Shown here one piece after another: positions 43,008 through 55,000 of a DNA stretch of 64,000 nucleotides. The translations under genes and the position numbers were made by a program. The notes under the pieces are model-generated. The model did not search any database. It was not told the DNA's origin and saw only the letters and a list, made by a program, of their open reading frames with translations. Positions within the stretch are counted from its first letter, which is position 1. Each line of letters opens with the position of its first letter. Source of the DNA: Pomacea canaliculata (taxonomy: Eukaryota; Mollusca; Gastropoda; Architaenioglossa; Ampullariidae); NCBI RefSeq assembly GCF_003073045.1, contig NC_037594.1:18916927-18980926 (forward strand). Reading direction: 5' to 3'.

Positions 43008-46000
43008 TCTCTCTTATCGACACATTCACAAATGACGATTCAAGTAAAAGTATGTCGCTGTTTCTTCTGTGTGGCATTTTTTAATTTTCATTCACCAGTC
43101 ATATCTTAAAACGGAATAAATAAATATGCTCTGGGCAAATCTACATCTACTAAACTTTACCCAGAACCGAGCCATAATTGAAAGAAACATTTCTGCCGAG
43201 TTAGGTGGATATCAGAAAAACGATGTGGTTTGAACCGCCACACACACGCACACACAGAGCTACACTCTTCTTTATATATGATGTTGAGTATCAATTAGTA
43301 CACAAATTAGGTTTTGCGGTCATTGCTTATCACCATATTATTTTATCCTAGTTTTTGTGTGAACTACATCATGTTGCAACTTGTCGACGATATCACTAAT
43401 GTCTTAATGTGTGTACAAAGGCAGGTGTCCACATACGTGTAGTTCAGATGTCTTTGTTTTTGATGAGGTCTAATTATTTATCACCAGCTGAGAAAAGCAA
43501 GAATCTACTCCACAAAATCGTAGTCTAGTGACAACGATGAAACAGTTAATCACATATGACTGTCATATACTAGACCTGCCATGAGTCATACGTGTGCAGA
43601 GGGATATGCGACCTATGTATCAAATGTGTGCAGACAACAAATGCACAAAAGGGTCACGGCCGACTTGCATGAGTGGCGACAGAAACCAGTTACATGTAAC
43701 CCCAAACACGCCGCTCTATTGTTCAAGTATTTATAAAGGCCTTCCGACTAATTTATAAATCAATGTTGGTTTCGTCAAAATATATATTTATATATCTCAC
43801 GACTGATTTAGTAAAAAGAAGAAAAATAAGTACAATGTACAAAATGCACAAGATATCCGCCTTTTCTAGGAATTCTGCATGTTTGTGACCTCGGTTTCAC
43901 CTCTTCGCTATGTGTGCTGTATCAACTACGAAATAAAATGTTGTCAAGCACTGTTATGAAAAACTACTTTCAACCTCAGTGTCAGATTCCAACATTGTTT
44001 CTCATGAATATTGTAAGCAGAGAAAACTGGAAAATGTGGACGTGACTATTCATATCAGACGACGGACGCGTTTAGTGGAGTGTGATGCTTACAGTCATAT
44101 AGATGTCATACAGATTGATATATCACACAGCAAAATCACCAGTATATCAGCAACAATTCCCGACTGCAACATAGTGTCCCCCACAGTCTTTTCTTCGCTT
44201 ATCTAAACGACAATTATTCCAGGTGGAGGTTATCGGTGCTTGCGTCATCCTGAGTGGACAAAACTTAGAACTGGATGGTGAGATGTGGCCGGGGTGGATA
44301 AAAGTGTTCGTACCTTTTGAACGACGCAAGTGGGTATCAGTTCACACCTGTGACACAGTACCCATTCGCCATCTACAAAAGCGGTTTTTCTCTCAAGATA
44401 TCTCCTGTCCCTCCAAAGTCCAACAAAGTCTAGCATTTTCCAGTATCGCGTGCATATGCTATCGCGAATAGCTCGATTTTGGGTACAAGCCACCTGTCCA
44501 TTCCCGATGAACTCGAGGTCGCGAGCTATGCAGGGTGCCTGGAAGCAGTGTGGACACTCAAGTGCCGCTCGAAGTGAATATGCCAACAATGGATGGGCAT
44601 GTGCTGATCATCACTTTGGGCTGTGCTCAACTCGTCGTCCTCGCTAGGCGACAGTTATTTCGTTAATGAAAGAATATGCCTTGCGTACATTACGTTGGGG
44701 ATTATCCCCATTCAATATTTAAAATTTTCTAATTTTTGCCAATATGGGACATGTTACTGAAATTTTTTGAGAAAACGGCAGCCACGGTTTTCTGTAGTCG
44801 TTGACTTCTTGAAGAGCCAATCTGTCACAGCTGCACTTTAAGCAGAACGGTCTCCTCTGACCGACGAGATTAGTTTGACGACAGATGCAAGGCACGCATG
44901 TCGAAAAAAATTCATATCACACCGATCATGTTACTCTAGGGCTGTCGACCCACAAGGTTAAAAATCTTCAGCACATCATCAAAGAGGATGACGTGTACAT
45001 CCACCTGCACCAGGCAGTGGGATGCGAAAAGATATGAATGCATCAGGAGTTATAATTCAAGAGCATGTTTACGACCGTAACGTGGCAATTAATAAGTTAG
45101 TGAGAAATAAAGATGTTAGAAACATTAACGAGATGTGGCATGTTGCTAAAAGTATAAAAGCTGGGATAAAAAAAAAACAACAACAAACAAACCTGGCGCA
45201 AAATCCAACCATCATTGCTAAATGAGATAATAATTTACCATCAATGTTTGCACTTTCAAAACTGAAATTGTTCTAACCACGGTACAGCTCCACGCCGACA
45301 AATGTATTGTCTCTTCTAGACATGTTCGTTCCAGTCTAAAACTGCAAGACCCACTCGTATGTTATAACGGATTTTTATCTTGCTCACTTTACATATTTGT
45401 TATTCTGTGATATCAATTGTAGGATCAGTAGCAGTGTTAAATTTTGGGTTTCCATTGTTATACTTTTGATTTTGCTTTGTTATATATCAATCTGTATGAC
45501 AGTGCCTCCAGCCACTGATTTTTATTTTATTTTTATTTTTATTATTTTTTTATTTTTTTATTTTGCTTACCTTTACTTCATCTGCCAATAAGAAACGTTA
45601 AATTCCTTGTAATGTTACATAAATCATGAGATGAAGAGGGAAGGTGTTTGAAACTGTGCAAATAAATTAAAAGAATTTCAGTAGCAACCCAGCCTGCAAG
45701 AACTCTTGGGTCCCTCATGGGACCTCTTCGGGAAGAAAGTTGGGTCCCTCTCGGGTTTTGGAAGCGGGACCCTAAGGGGACCTCGTAGGGAATTCCCACG
45801 GGTTGCCATGTTTTCCCACGAAAGACCCACCCACCTTCCCACCAAAAAAACCATTGCATACCCACCGATCGCCCATGAGAAGTCGTGTTTTCCCATCAAA
45901 CTCCCAACTCCCACTCCCTCTTGCTGCATTCCTCACCCTTTCTCACTTTTACTTACACTGGTACACAGGCTTGCACACCATGAAGAAAACATTCAACAGC

Positions 46001-46049
46001 TTTTCAAAATCTCGTTTCCTCACAACGCATAAATAGTAGGCAAGAGATA
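43008..46049. other. Intergenic region without a recognisable gene
   Basis: Overlapping open frames occur on both strands at 43,979-44,650 (up to 114 residues). I recognise no domain in any of them, and their equal openness on both strands speaks against coding. CpG is frequent here. Confidence 0.4.
45690..45900. repeat. GGGA/TCCC-rich low-complexity stretch
   Basis: Repeated GGGACC, GGGTCCC and TTCCCAC words on both strands. It resembles the subterminal repeats of the MITE at 49.8-50.1 kb, but no terminal inverted repeat or target duplication was found. Confidence 0.5.
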
Positions 46050-46288
46050 TCATTAAACAATTTTATTATTTACACCAAAAAAACTATTTTAACAGTTTAC
46101 ATTATTTAAAGCATTAAAGTTGCTTTTGAACATAAGCATTCATCCAATTATTTACATAAAAATTGCAGTCAATAATTTTTTACCCCATGAAAGTTATTTT
46201 TGAAATAATTATTTATAACATAAAGTCAAACAATTTACATAAAAGATAGAAAATATGACACCAAAAATCGATCCATGAGTGGTGAATC
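46050..46288 (-). other. Likely 3' UTR exon of the 133-aa gene
   Basis: The preceding exon ends four bases past its stop at a GTGAGT donor (47,259 downwards). A strong acceptor, pyrimidine tract then CTACAG, lies at 46,289-46,294. A minus-strand AATAAA is near 46,060. Inferred from splice signals only. Confidence 0.45.
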
Positions 46289-47261
46289 CCTGTAGAAGAA
46301 AGAAAAAAGTTACAATGCATTTACATATTTTGATTTTTGCTATGTAAGTAGAACTAACCTCTCACATAGATGAAAGCTTAACTCTTTCTTTATGCACTCA
46401 ACACGGGTGGCCGATTTTGCCCTGCTCACTTGTTACGCAGTATTTACATTGGGCTTATGCATTGTTGTAATTTTTTTAGGCTTTACAGCTCGTGTTTAAA
46501 AGACAAAATTAATAAATAAGATAGTTTAGGCCTTTATGAACACAATTATCTCCCTTACATGACGAAGGACGTACGTTTGAACGAAAGTCTCGCCGATATT
46601 CTACACTACCTGTCCTTTTCGATGGTACACATCTGAAACGTCGAATAACAAAAGAAAGAACATCCCAGAGGATATTCCTGCTTCAGATGAAGGAGAATTT
46701 GACCACGAATGGTGTAAAAATGGTTTTCATCTGCTCCCGAATTTTTTGTTTGAAATGTGTAAATAAAAAAAATTTTTCCAAACTTCACATAATTACCAAA
46801 TTTTTGTTGGATTATCATAAAAGTGAGTTCACGAGCAAGATTACGGTAAAATTGTTCCACTTCTACACATTTTGATCTGTCATAATCAATTTAAATTGCT
46901 GTTCTATCTTGTTTAGTTATTTTTTAATAATTTTTTGAAAAAGGGTAAATTCATGCGTACAGGGGGGTTGACCGCCTTTGGCCTTGTGTAAAGAAAGAGT
47001 TAAAGCTTTCATAAATCTACTAATTACTAGTGAGATTACAAGAACTTGAACAAGAGTGGAATAAAAGATTTTTAAACGGTAATGTCTTGATGGGCCATTT
47101 GTGTGTATAAGAAGTTTTGGATAATATCTGAAAGTAACCAATTAATCTTTAGTACAAAAAGTAAAGTAAATAGGCCTACTGAATAAATCCACGAAGAATA
47201 AAAACAATGCTCACATTAATAATTTTAACTTGACAAACTCATTTTGTAATTCCACTCACCA

Positions 47262-49130
47262 TTAGATGGCATCACCCTTCGAATCATTCCTCAATCCATG
47301 TCTCTGGACTGCAGCTGTGCACAAATAGAAATTGTAAGGTAGACTTAAATGCTATTGTACACAATAATAAATTTGTAAATGTAGAGAAAATAATACTTAG
47401 ATTCACTATTTTTTTTAAATTGTTCGGAAACTTGTCCTTTTAAGTTCATATTGACGTACACCTCAAAGAAATCAAAACCAAACAAAACTACACACCAATT
47501 ATACTTCTCAGCTGAAGTGACTGGAAACTTTTTCCCCTTTGGTTCCACTGAGCCAGCTCTGAAGAAAGCAGCCGTTTTAAAAATTCTCCGTGCACAAGAG
47601 TGCTGAACCTGTTAAAAAAAATCTTTAGTTGTTTCCACCATGTAAAATACTACAATACAAATGCGAAATAAATTAATTCACTGATTGGATAAGTTTAAGA
47701 TATAATGCTGAACCCTACTCCACTGATGAGGGATCAATGGTGTGCATGATGATATAGCTACAAACCAGACCCAGTCTCTTAAATAAACCCTAGTGGGACT
47801 TCAGAGAAAATAATGGCATTAAGTGACTCAAATCACCAAGTTAATTAAGAGTTTAATCAAAGCTGTTCTTTATGAAAGTAGAACAATTTTAGTGGTCATA
47901 GTTAATAGACACACAGACTGCTCATTTTGACACCATGAAAAGCAAGTGACAGAATTATTTTATAAATAAAATCTATGCATATAAAATACATTATTTTGTA
48001 CTTCATAAAATGTGTATTATTTTTAATAGAAATATTACACTGACCACACATTCTTGTCAGGAGAGTTAACCTGTAAGCCAATGCTATGCCTGCCTGTTTG
48101 TTAAATGGTTTATCAAGACTGTAAAGCATAACATACATATTAACTGATATATTAGCTAAAGCTAACATTTAAAAAAGGTGTCTAGTACTAACACATTATA
48201 CTTAAATGACATACCACTTTTGTTCTAATTCCTTTCTTCATCAGCTCCTCTTTCCCCATATTTTGAAGAAGCAGGGTGACCTGATTCAGTTTGTGAACTA
48301 CATTCTGCTCTATTCTACATTCTGCTCTGCTCATCAACTTTGCTGAGAACTCTGTTCAAAAATGTATCTGAAATCAAAATGTTACTTTTAGTCTTTAAAG
48401 TAATGACAAAAAAAAAATATGGATGTAAGTCTATTGACAATTTTTTTAATTAACAGAAAATGTTTAGATGGATATAATAAGGATGTGCATGTAGACCACT
48501 AAAAACACAAAACCTGTGCTTGTGTAGTGATCCTGATGAAATCATAGAGGGAGACAAAATAAACTTACTGGTAAAATTCACTGAGCCAGACCTAGTCAGT
48601 GTGATCTGCAATTAAAGATTGTTATAATTAGTTCTTTTTGTAAATCATGTAAAATAAACTGAAAAAATGGCATGCAGCATTTTAAAGACAAAGAAAATAT
48701 ATGTGATCAGATAAGTGATTGTTAGAAAAATGACAGACTTTGACAAAGTTCATTGCATAGCATTGAATTTCATACATTTTGTTTTAATTTCAAAGTGTAT
48801 ACGTACAAAAATAAAATTCTTTCTTTTGCTTTGCATTAATTTTCCAAAATTTTAGTTGTTCAGAAAGCAATGTGATTGTCTTGTTGCTTTCCCCTAGAAT
48901 GCACCAAGACGGACACAAACGTTTGGTAATCGCCGCACCACTGTTATTGAGAAAGCAGACGACGAATTTCAAGCATGACTCAATGAGTTCATGTCATAGA
49001 TTTCAACTTCGAAGTTAATCATCAATGATACGAGAGATTGTGTGTGTGTGTACTTTACCTCTTGACTAGTTAATTTGAACCCATCATGCACTGTCACCTT
49101 GCTTCCGCCAATCGTATTCGCGCTCAACAT
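47262..49130 (-). CDS. Unrecognised five-exon gene, 133 residues
   Basis: I do not recognise this protein. Coding exons in transcript order: 49130-49059, 48605-48569, 48351-48215, 47607-47505 and 47314-47262. All four introns have GT-AG ends and the phases match, giving one uninterrupted 133-residue frame ending TAA. It begins MLSANTIGGSKVTVHDGF, contains LTSQEITLTRSGSV, AECRIEQNVVHKLNQVTLLL and KEELMKKGIRTKVVQHSCAR, and ends HGLRNDSKGDAI. It is basic, has no signal peptide or membrane segment, and the middle (about 45-105) looks helical with leucine-rich spacing. A 5' UTR exon ends at 49,437 with GTAAGT. An alternative acceptor six bases into the last exon keeps frame. The short exons are individually too small to stand out, so splice-phase agreement is the main evidence. 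Confidence 0.65.
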
Positions 49131-49310
49131 TTCGTTTCTGTAATTAGTAAATACGTGCAATTAGTAGGCAAGAGATACGATTAAGCAATTTGATTATTTA
49201 CAACAAGAAGGATATGGTTAAACCATTTAAATTATTTACAGCACATATAGAAGACAGCGTCATGTAAAAGCGAGTTGCTAGCGATGTATGTGTGAGACCT
49301 GCCGGTACAA

Positions 49311-49316
49311 CACGTG
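49311..49316. promoter_or_regulatory. E-box CACGTG
   Basis: Canonical E-box in the first intron of the 133-aa gene. Confidence 0.4.
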
Positions 49317-49436
49317 AAACATTTCACAAAAAGCACTACAATACTTATATATGATCATAAATTATTCATGACTATCCACTGTTATAAAGTACAGTTGTTT
49401 TAATGGCATCTTTCACTTAACTTTATTAAGACTTAC

Positions 49437-49510
49437 TTCAGAAATCGGCGGTGTTTCACTTGAAGATGGACGTACAGTTCAAAATGTCTGCGCGCAAAGA
49501 ACCGGCCGAT
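49437..49510 (-). other. 5' UTR exon of the 133-aa gene
   Basis: On the minus strand the sequence TTTCTGAA is followed by GTAAGT, a consensus donor. The next acceptor (ATTACAG) precedes exon 2, whose ATG follows after seven bases. The upper boundary is not visible. No in-frame ATG lies in this exon. Confidence 0.5.
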
Positions 49511-49597
49511 GTGACCTCTGATTAACCCCGTACCATGACTTGTAGCTACACGCGGCGATGGGGAAAGAGGGGGGAGGGTGGAAGGATGCGACACGAT

Positions 49598-49603
49598 CAC
49601 GTG
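49598..49603. promoter_or_regulatory. E-box CACGTG
   Basis: Canonical E-box about 90 bases upstream of the 5' UTR exon of the 133-aa gene. Confidence 0.4.
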
Positions 49604-49767
49604 GCTACCAAATCGAGAGCGGCTGAAGAAAAAAAGCGCGATGGACGCGTCAATTTAGGATCGAATTACACGCTTCCCATCCCAAAGTCTCACTTCCCTA
49701 TCGGGGCCGTTCAAACACCCAAAGCCCATGCAGGCTGGGAAACTATATTTTGTTGGTACTGTATTTT

Positions 49768-50122
49768 CAGGGTTGTCCATGGGACATATTTTTCTATCCC
49801 GTCCCATCCCATCCCATGGCAATTTATGCCTGTCCCATCCCGTCCATCCACGGGACGTTTCCCATGGGATTCCCATGGTATTAACAATCCTATGGACAAC
49901 ACTGAAAACCACTTTTCGGCTTTTGTTCTATAATTCCTGCTACTTCACATACAATAGATGATTCAGAGGAAAGATTTAAATCCTTGATGAATGAAATAAC
50001 AGTAAATTTATTTTGCAATATCAAGTATCGACTACCATGGGAAATACAAATGTGTGCTGTCCCATCCCATCCCATCCCATGGGACGTTTCCCATGGGATT
50101 CCCATTCCTGTGGACAACACTG
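49768..50122. mobile_element. hAT-type MITE with GGGATGGGAC repeats (355 bp)
   Basis: Begins CAGGGTTGTCCATGGGA and ends TCCTGTGGACAACACTG, whose complement is CAGTGTTGTCCACAGGA. An exact 8-bp target duplication, TGTATTTT, flanks it at 49,760-49,767 and 50,123-50,130. CAGxGTTG ends and an 8-bp duplication are hAT hallmarks. The interior has two blocks of CCCATCCCATCCCATGGG-type repeats around a unique core. An extra inward copy of the terminal repeat (GGACAACACTG, 49,894-49,904) follows the first block. No transposase is present. Confidence 0.85.
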
Positions 50123-50346
50123 TGTATTTTGTTGCTCTTTCCCCCTCGATCTCTTACTCGTTTTCGTTTGATTGTCCAAAATGAAAGAAACCACACCAGA
50201 ACCAAACTAACAGCGGTGTATATACAAGCTCGATCTTCCCTCTTACTTTCAGCCTCGGATTTTATTGCACATTTACAGATGACTTTCCAGAAGTGCATGA
50301 TGAGTAGCTGCCAAGGAAGTGCAGAGTGTGGTAAAATGATTTAGTA

Positions 50347-50582
50347 TAAGGTGACCAGATGTTTCGGGGGCGAAAGCGGGACACGTGCCGATGATGGTGT
50401 CGTCACCGTCAAAGAACGCCGAATCAGCGTACGGTATTCCGATTTTTAAAGATAACCGGGACATTTGATGGACTTGCCAGAAAGCCAGAAAGCGGGACAT
50501 TGGACGTCCCGCCCGATGAGCAGGCGGGACACGAGGTCAAAAGCGGGACTGTCCCGCCTAATGCGGGACGTCTGGTCACCTT
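50347..50582. mobile_element. hAT-type MITE, AAGGTGACCAGA ends (236 bp)
   Basis: Left end TAAGGTGACCAGATGT; right end ACGTCTGGTCACCTT, so the inverted repeat is AAGGTGACCAGA(T/C)GT. ATTTAGTA occurs on both sides (50,339-50,346 and 50,583-50,590), an 8-bp target duplication. The subterminal regions repeat GCGGGAC and GTCCCGC. One E-box, CACGTG at 50,382-50,387, lies inside it. Confidence 0.85.
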
Positions 50583-50590
50583 ATTTAGTA

Positions 50591-52081
50591 GAAAGGACAT
50601 CTAATTCGTGAGATGGACACGACTGACATTTTCCAGATTCAGAGTGTAAGAAACTAAGTATACATAACAACTAGATAATAAAATAATAATACTACAGCGT
50701 GGACACTAGCGTACATGCACGTCGCACTCAAAACTTGGGTGAAATGCGCATACAGACCGTACATGTAAGTACGGACTACAAGCAGAATATTGATATCCCC
50801 GCTTTGACGCCACACGTACAGGAAACTGGAAAGTATTTTAAACGTGATGTAAAAAACTTAAGTTCTATAAATGGAAATTATAAGTCTAGGAAACACGCTT
50901 TGAAGAAATGAATGTAGAAAGTCCTAAAGGAAGACTATTCACTATTTCGAAACAGATGGACGGGTCAATCAACAAAAGAAAATAACAAATCAACCAGCTC
51001 GATCCATTTAATTTTGAGCTTCTGGCGAGAGACCCATGTTGAAAATAGGGATGTCAACAGTTTGCGTTTGCGATCACACATCGTTCAGTGGAAACAGAAA
51101 TGGGTATAACGTCTCTGGTGGAAATAAAGTCTGGCCTGCAGCGTGACATAACGTTATAACATCCCCGACTATGTCACGTGACACGGCAGGTGGGAGAACG
51201 GTGGTTGAGGGTTGGTGGTGGTGGGAAGAGGAACTGACTGGACAACATGCTTTACCCTAGTCTAATTATACGAGAGTAAACAGCATCCTTTCTGTAGTCT
51301 AATTTGCAGCATTCAGGGGTGGCTTGCTGGGTTACGGTATTCTCCCATGCAACACGGTCATAAGTTTGCTCCCTTTTTTTAATTGGGTTGAGAATGAATT
51401 CCCTTGTCCACCGAGCTAGAGAACGGACGTAATTTAAACGTCTTCGTGGCTAGATGTGGACATGGAAAATGCAATCAATCACTAATCTTTAACTGCAAGA
51501 GACTGCCAAGATGGGTCACTAATAAAAAGATGATGTTCGTCCTCACAATTACTAGCAAATGTAATCAAACGCTTCGAGTTCCGCTTCGGTGGAGGGGAGG
51601 GAAGGGTGATTCTTTTGTCACCTTTATGTCGGTGTCACCGTTGTTGTCCATGGCTGTGAGTTTTGTGACTTAAATGTAGTGCAGATTTAGCAAATATTTT
51701 CAACAGAGGTTCTAAATCATATTTTTTCTAAAACTATTTTAGGATGCAAATAAATTCTTATTCTACTGTTGAAAACAGAAACGAAAATGTATGCACGGCC
51801 AGTGCATCTGGACATCGCAGAGTGCAGCAAATTAGCGGTTGCAGCGAGGAAAGGATAAAATGTAAAAATAAAACAGGCACGTGGCAGGCCTTGTGTCCAG
51901 GCATCACATTCAGGTAATGATAATAAGTTATAGGTTTGTGAAATAGATGATTTAGCTCACCATTTTCACAGACCATTTTGTGTAGATGTGAAAGAATTCA
52001 AAACAACAGCATCGATATATATCAAATTATCACAAAATAGGTTTATTCAGTTACTGTTGGACGATTTCAGATCCAGGAGAC
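50591..52081 (+). promoter_or_regulatory. Cryptochrome upstream region with two E-boxes
   Basis: No gene recognised. CACGTG occurs at 51,175-51,180 (GTCACGTGAC, a perfect 10-base palindrome) and 51,878-51,883 (GGCACGTGGC), about 900 and 200 bases before the cryptochrome ATG. Canonical E-boxes are the CLOCK/BMAL1-type binding site, which fits a light/clock gene. A TTTCAG just before the ATG (ending about 52,070) may be an acceptor for a 5' UTR exon. Confidence 0.45.
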
Positions 52082-55000
52082 ATGACATCACTTTCTCCCA
52101 AGAAGGTTGTTTCCATCCATTGGTTTCGCCATGGCCTTCGTCTTCATGATAATCCAGCACTTCTGGAATCTTTGAAAAACGCTGATGAATTTTATGCTGT
52201 CTTCATCTTTGATGGTTCTGTAGCAGGTCAGTGAAACAGATAAATCAGAATGGTAAAAATAAATTAACATTTTACTGCAGTCCTGTAACACATATTGGTT
52301 ACAAATACTCCACTGATAGCAAAAAGGAACAAAGTACGGCAGTAGTAGTTTTTTGTCACAATCCTGAATATAGTATAGAGAGCAAGTAAATGTGAGCAAA
52401 GCACAAATGGACACAAAATTTAGTTTGACATGTATGCACTCGTGCTCATTATTTCTTAAACTTAACAAGGAAAATGTCAAAGAGATTAATCAATATAGTT
52501 GTATGAGAATGCATTTTAAAAGAGAAATAATTCAAAATTGCTGCTGCAGAGTATAATAAAATTAATATTTACACCTCTTCTTTTGTAAATATTTACTTCA
52601 TTTTTTCATTTGTATTGTTGGTTAATCCTTTTTAGACAAAGGCTGTTTGCTCTGGTTCATAAATAAAGGAGAGGAAAAATCCTAGTTAATAACTGTTTTC
52701 TTTTATCTGAAAAAATGTTAGCCAAAACCATCAGTCAGTTATTTTCAAAGAACTGTGTAGTATTCCATACAGAATATCACAAAGATTTGTTATCAGAAAG
52801 CTATTTATGTTTTTGAGCTAATTTTTTTCACTTGCTGTACTCAAGATTAGTTTATGGCATCAGGACCATGGGAACTTCAGCATTGCCTTAACCTGACATA
52901 TGATTCTTGAAATATTTTGGTCATAACCTTTGTCCTAAAGGCTATATCAATGACAATAATTAGTAATGAGACATTGTGTATTAGCTTTATATAAATATAT
53001 TGTTTTTTAGTATTGTGGAAAAGGAAAAACATTTTTCTCTAAATTTTTATGTTTTCTTTTGCTACTGCTTTTTTAAGCTGATGCTGTGTTTCACAAAGCA
53101 CCTTGACTAGTGCTGCAGGCTGTAAAGATGTGTTGATAGAATATTTATTGAACCGCATGCTTTTATGAACTATGCATTAAAACAGGAACTGCAACAGCAG
53201 CTTACCCGCGCATGAGGTTTTTATTGGAGTGTCTTTCTGACCTGGACGCTGGTCTTCGTAAACTGGGTACTCGTCTGTATATTATTCATGGACAGCCAGA
53301 GGAGGTTTTTCCTAGGCTATTTGAAGTGAGTAGCATAGATAGAAATCAAATATCAAAAAATGTATTACAACACCCTTACATATTATCAAAAAATACATTA
53401 GGCTTACCTAAGCTCAACATTTTTTTCTTAATTACTAAAAGATCTCTAGCCTATGAAACCAAGAAACTAGGCTTGATATGCTCCACATTCAATAAAGTTA
53501 AATCTTGCCAAAGTCTGGGAACATAGTACTGACCTAAAATAGAAAGTATCTGTCATTGTTTTGATGCACTAAGAACTAGAGAACTTGGAAAAAAAATATT
53601 AAGAAAAGTGAATGCAGAACAAGCTTATCTTATTACAATTAAGTATGTTATAATGGTTGAGGTTTGTTGAGTTACAGCTGAGAGTGAAGCACTATTGAAA
53701 TATCTTCTAAATTTGCTTTGATTTGGAGAAGCTGCAAGACCCAAAATGTTGTGGAAATCTTCAAGGACAATGTTAGAGGTAAATTCGCCACATGGAACAT
53801 GGTGGACTATGATGTAGAACTCTTACTGGAAACATTAAAGAAGTGCTACTTTCAACAGCCCAGGAACTACCAGGGCAACAAACGAGGTAAAAACAACCTG
53901 GAGTGACAGCAAAACTACCTTCAGCTACTATAAAGACCCTCACCAAGACAGGTCAACACAAGACCTTAGTCATCCAAGACATCAGCGATTGCCTTCTTAC
54001 AGAATGAACTTCTGTACTAAACCAATGGACTGAATATTGTAAAAACCTGTACATCATCTGGATGAAGATAGACGCTAACATCTTCAAGACAACCAGACTA
54101 GAACCAGCAAATATGCAGAACTACCAGTCCTATGGGAAGAGGTTAAGTGAGTGGCATACATTCTGAAGGGAGAAAAGTCAGATGGCATTGACAATGTCCC
54201 AGCTTAGTTGCTTATGCAGAATGGAGATGAAAAAACCAAAGGCTGTCATTGCCCTGTGCCAAAGGGTCTGGAAACATGGAAAAATGGCCCAAGGAATGGA
54301 TGCAGACACTAGCCACATCCCATCCAAAGAAAGAAAACAGCAAAATAAAGTGTTACCTTAAACAGTGCCAAACTACAGAACCATAAGCCTAATCATCCAC
54401 CCAAGTAAAGTGATGCTGAAAGTAATCCAGAATCACATCAGCACTACCACTAAGGACGTGCTAGCGGAAAAACAGAATCGTTTACGGCAGGTAGGAGCAC
54501 GGTTGAGCAGATCATTATCTGTCAAATCCTGATAGAGAAACATCTTCAGCCTCAGCAGGACCTCTATCACAACTTTATAGGCTTTAAAAAGGCCTTTGAC
54601 AGAGTCTGGCCTGAAAGGTTTAGGGTTAGGGTTGTGATGCAAAACTTCACCATTTAAGTCCTTAAGTCCTCAATGAGCACATGATTGCTGGATAGCCAAA
54701 TGGGAGCTTTTTTTACAGGACAGCAGGCATCTGTACAAGTATCTTGTAGTACCAATCCTGCTTTGCAAATGTGAAACATAGACTTTGCTTGCCGATATGG
54801 AGAGTAAAATTCAGGCATTTTAGAACAAGTGCCCGATAAAGCTGCTCTGGAGCTCCTACAGGGAACATAAAGCCAATGACTTTGTCTGAAGCACACTTAT
54901 CACACTAACAGGACATTAGAAACCCCTACTTGCAACAGTCAAGTAGCATAACCTGGTCTGATTTGGCCATCTGACCCGGCACAACACTGTTCAAGGTACC

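Noticed and set aside
44147..44650. Overlapping open frames on both strands
   Set aside because: Open on both strands, no splice chain, no known motif; not supported as a gene.
47345..47548. 67-residue minus-strand frame starting MEPKGKK
   Set aside because: It overlaps exon 47,607-47,505 of the 133-aa gene in another frame and reads into the intron; the spliced chain only works in the other frame.
49760..49911. First half of the 49.8-kb element as a stand-alone MITE
   Set aside because: Its two flanks (TGTATTTT and AAAACCAC) do not match; only the outer ends of the 355-bp unit share a target duplication.
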